Assembly: GCF_030816725.1 (NCBI RefSeq)
Contig: NZ_JAUSYG010000001.1
Location: 3,038,001-3,102,000, forward strand
DNA length: 64,000 bases
Reading direction: 5' to 3'
DNA from: Pseudarthrobacter defluvii
GTDB lineage: Bacteria > Actinomycetota > Actinomycetes > Actinomycetales > Micrococcaceae
Positions 63,858 through 64,000 of the stretch are shown here, piece after piece (position 1 is the first letter of the stretch; each line of letters begins with the position of its first letter). The notes beneath the pieces are model-generated. The model was given only the letters and a program-made list of their open reading frames with translations. It did no database searches and was not told the DNA's origin. The translations under genes were made by a program, and so were the position numbers.

Positions 63858-64000
63858 ATGGACAATTCCCAACCGCTCGCGAATGAGCTGGCCAGGCTGA
63901 TGGGACAGGCGTCCAGCGGCTTCCTCACAGAGGAGAATGCGTCCAAAGCCGTGCAGTCCCTGGCCTACGTCCTGCGCGACTCCATCCCGCACTCGGCAGG
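63858..64000 (+). CDS. GAF-domain protein N terminus (partial, runs off window)
   Basis: ATG 63858 follows AAAGGTGACG and opens a frame to the window end: MDNSQPLANELARLMGQASS, then a short linker, then AVQSLAYVLRDSIPHSAG. The pattern resembles the start of GAF-ANTAR proteins, where a helix leads to a GAF domain beginning near IPHSAGAG. Given the upstream GAF-ANTAR gene, a paralogue is likely. The C-terminal type is not visible. Confidence 0.65.
   Translation, partial: MDNSQPLANELARLMGQASSGFLTEENASKAVQSLAYVLRDSIPHSA

Overview
The window reads as ordinary chromosome of a high-GC Gram-positive bacterium. Gene content and order (sdhCDAB, monomeric NADP isocitrate dehydrogenase, an MgtA-type mannosyltransferase, GAF-ANTAR proteins, a PerM/DUF6350 protein next to purN, PaiB/EamA/MocR, leaderless promoters with TANNNT -10 boxes) point to Actinomycetota, most likely Micrococcaceae of the Arthrobacter/Pseudarthrobacter type. 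The genus is an inference. There is no phage, insertion sequence, CRISPR, tRNA or rRNA in the window.

Layout. 1-4.1 kb: end of sdhC, sdhD, sdhA, sdhB, then an alpha/beta hydrolase. 4.1-8 kb: a sugar-binding lipoprotein divergent from a frameshifted glycosidase, with two mirror-image LacI-type operators between them. 8-15 kb: minus-strand housekeeping genes (YihY/BrkB, 2'-5' RNA ligase-like, trpS, xthA, a membrane protein) and a drug-type ABC-2 exporter. 15-18.4 kb: folD and glyA behind a ZTP riboswitch, divergent from purU across one shared promoter, so one-carbon metabolism is concentrated here. 18.5-26 kb: gamma carbonic anhydrase, then an apparent lysine (5-aminovalerate route) catabolic locus: amino acid permease, lysine 2-monooxygenase-like DavB, DavA-like amidase, PucR regulator and an alanine-racemase-family gene broken by a 2-bp insertion. 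26-31.6 kb: a ROK regulator and the multiple-monosaccharide ABC transporter mmsA-gguB-chvE, with mmsA frameshifted and matching operators in front of regulator and operon. 31.8-35.2 kb: a MacB-like ABC pair and a Gfo/Idh/MocA oxidoreductase.

35-43.7 kb is an envelope-facing block: a low-complexity secreted protein, a repeat protein with a LANTG sorting signal, a membrane Ser/Thr kinase overlapping a lipoprotein gene, icd, and a secreted trypsin-like protease followed by an unrecognised 57-codon gene that shares a YWxxERM motif with the protease propeptide. 43.7-44.1 kb is repeat-rich: a 20-bp-arm inverted repeat and four 57-bp tandem repeats directly behind purH. 44-49.7 kb: purH and purN, separated by an opposite-strand MFS transporter, then PerM. 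49.9-50.04 kb: three consecutive hairpins, one a perfect 37-bp palindrome. 50-54.8 kb: a PRC-barrel/DUF2382 stress protein, an MgtA-like glycosyltransferase, a badly decayed UDP-glucose dehydrogenase pseudogene, a HAD phosphatase and a small stress membrane protein. 54.9-64 kb: a GGDEF-EAL protein, a DHFR-like reductase, DUF3846, rlmC, paiB, an EamA exporter head-to-head with a MocR regulator, and two GAF-type proteins, the last cut by the window end.

Three otherwise good genes (glycosidase, alr, mmsA) each carry a +1 or +2 insertion in a G/C-rich run. These are either recent lesions or consensus errors. The ugd remnant has missing internal segments as well as frameshifts and looks like true decay. 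I found no clearly undescribed multi-gene system. The best candidates for something new are the small gene behind the protease, the mirror-symmetric purU/glyA promoter with its riboswitch, and the intergenic repeat families.
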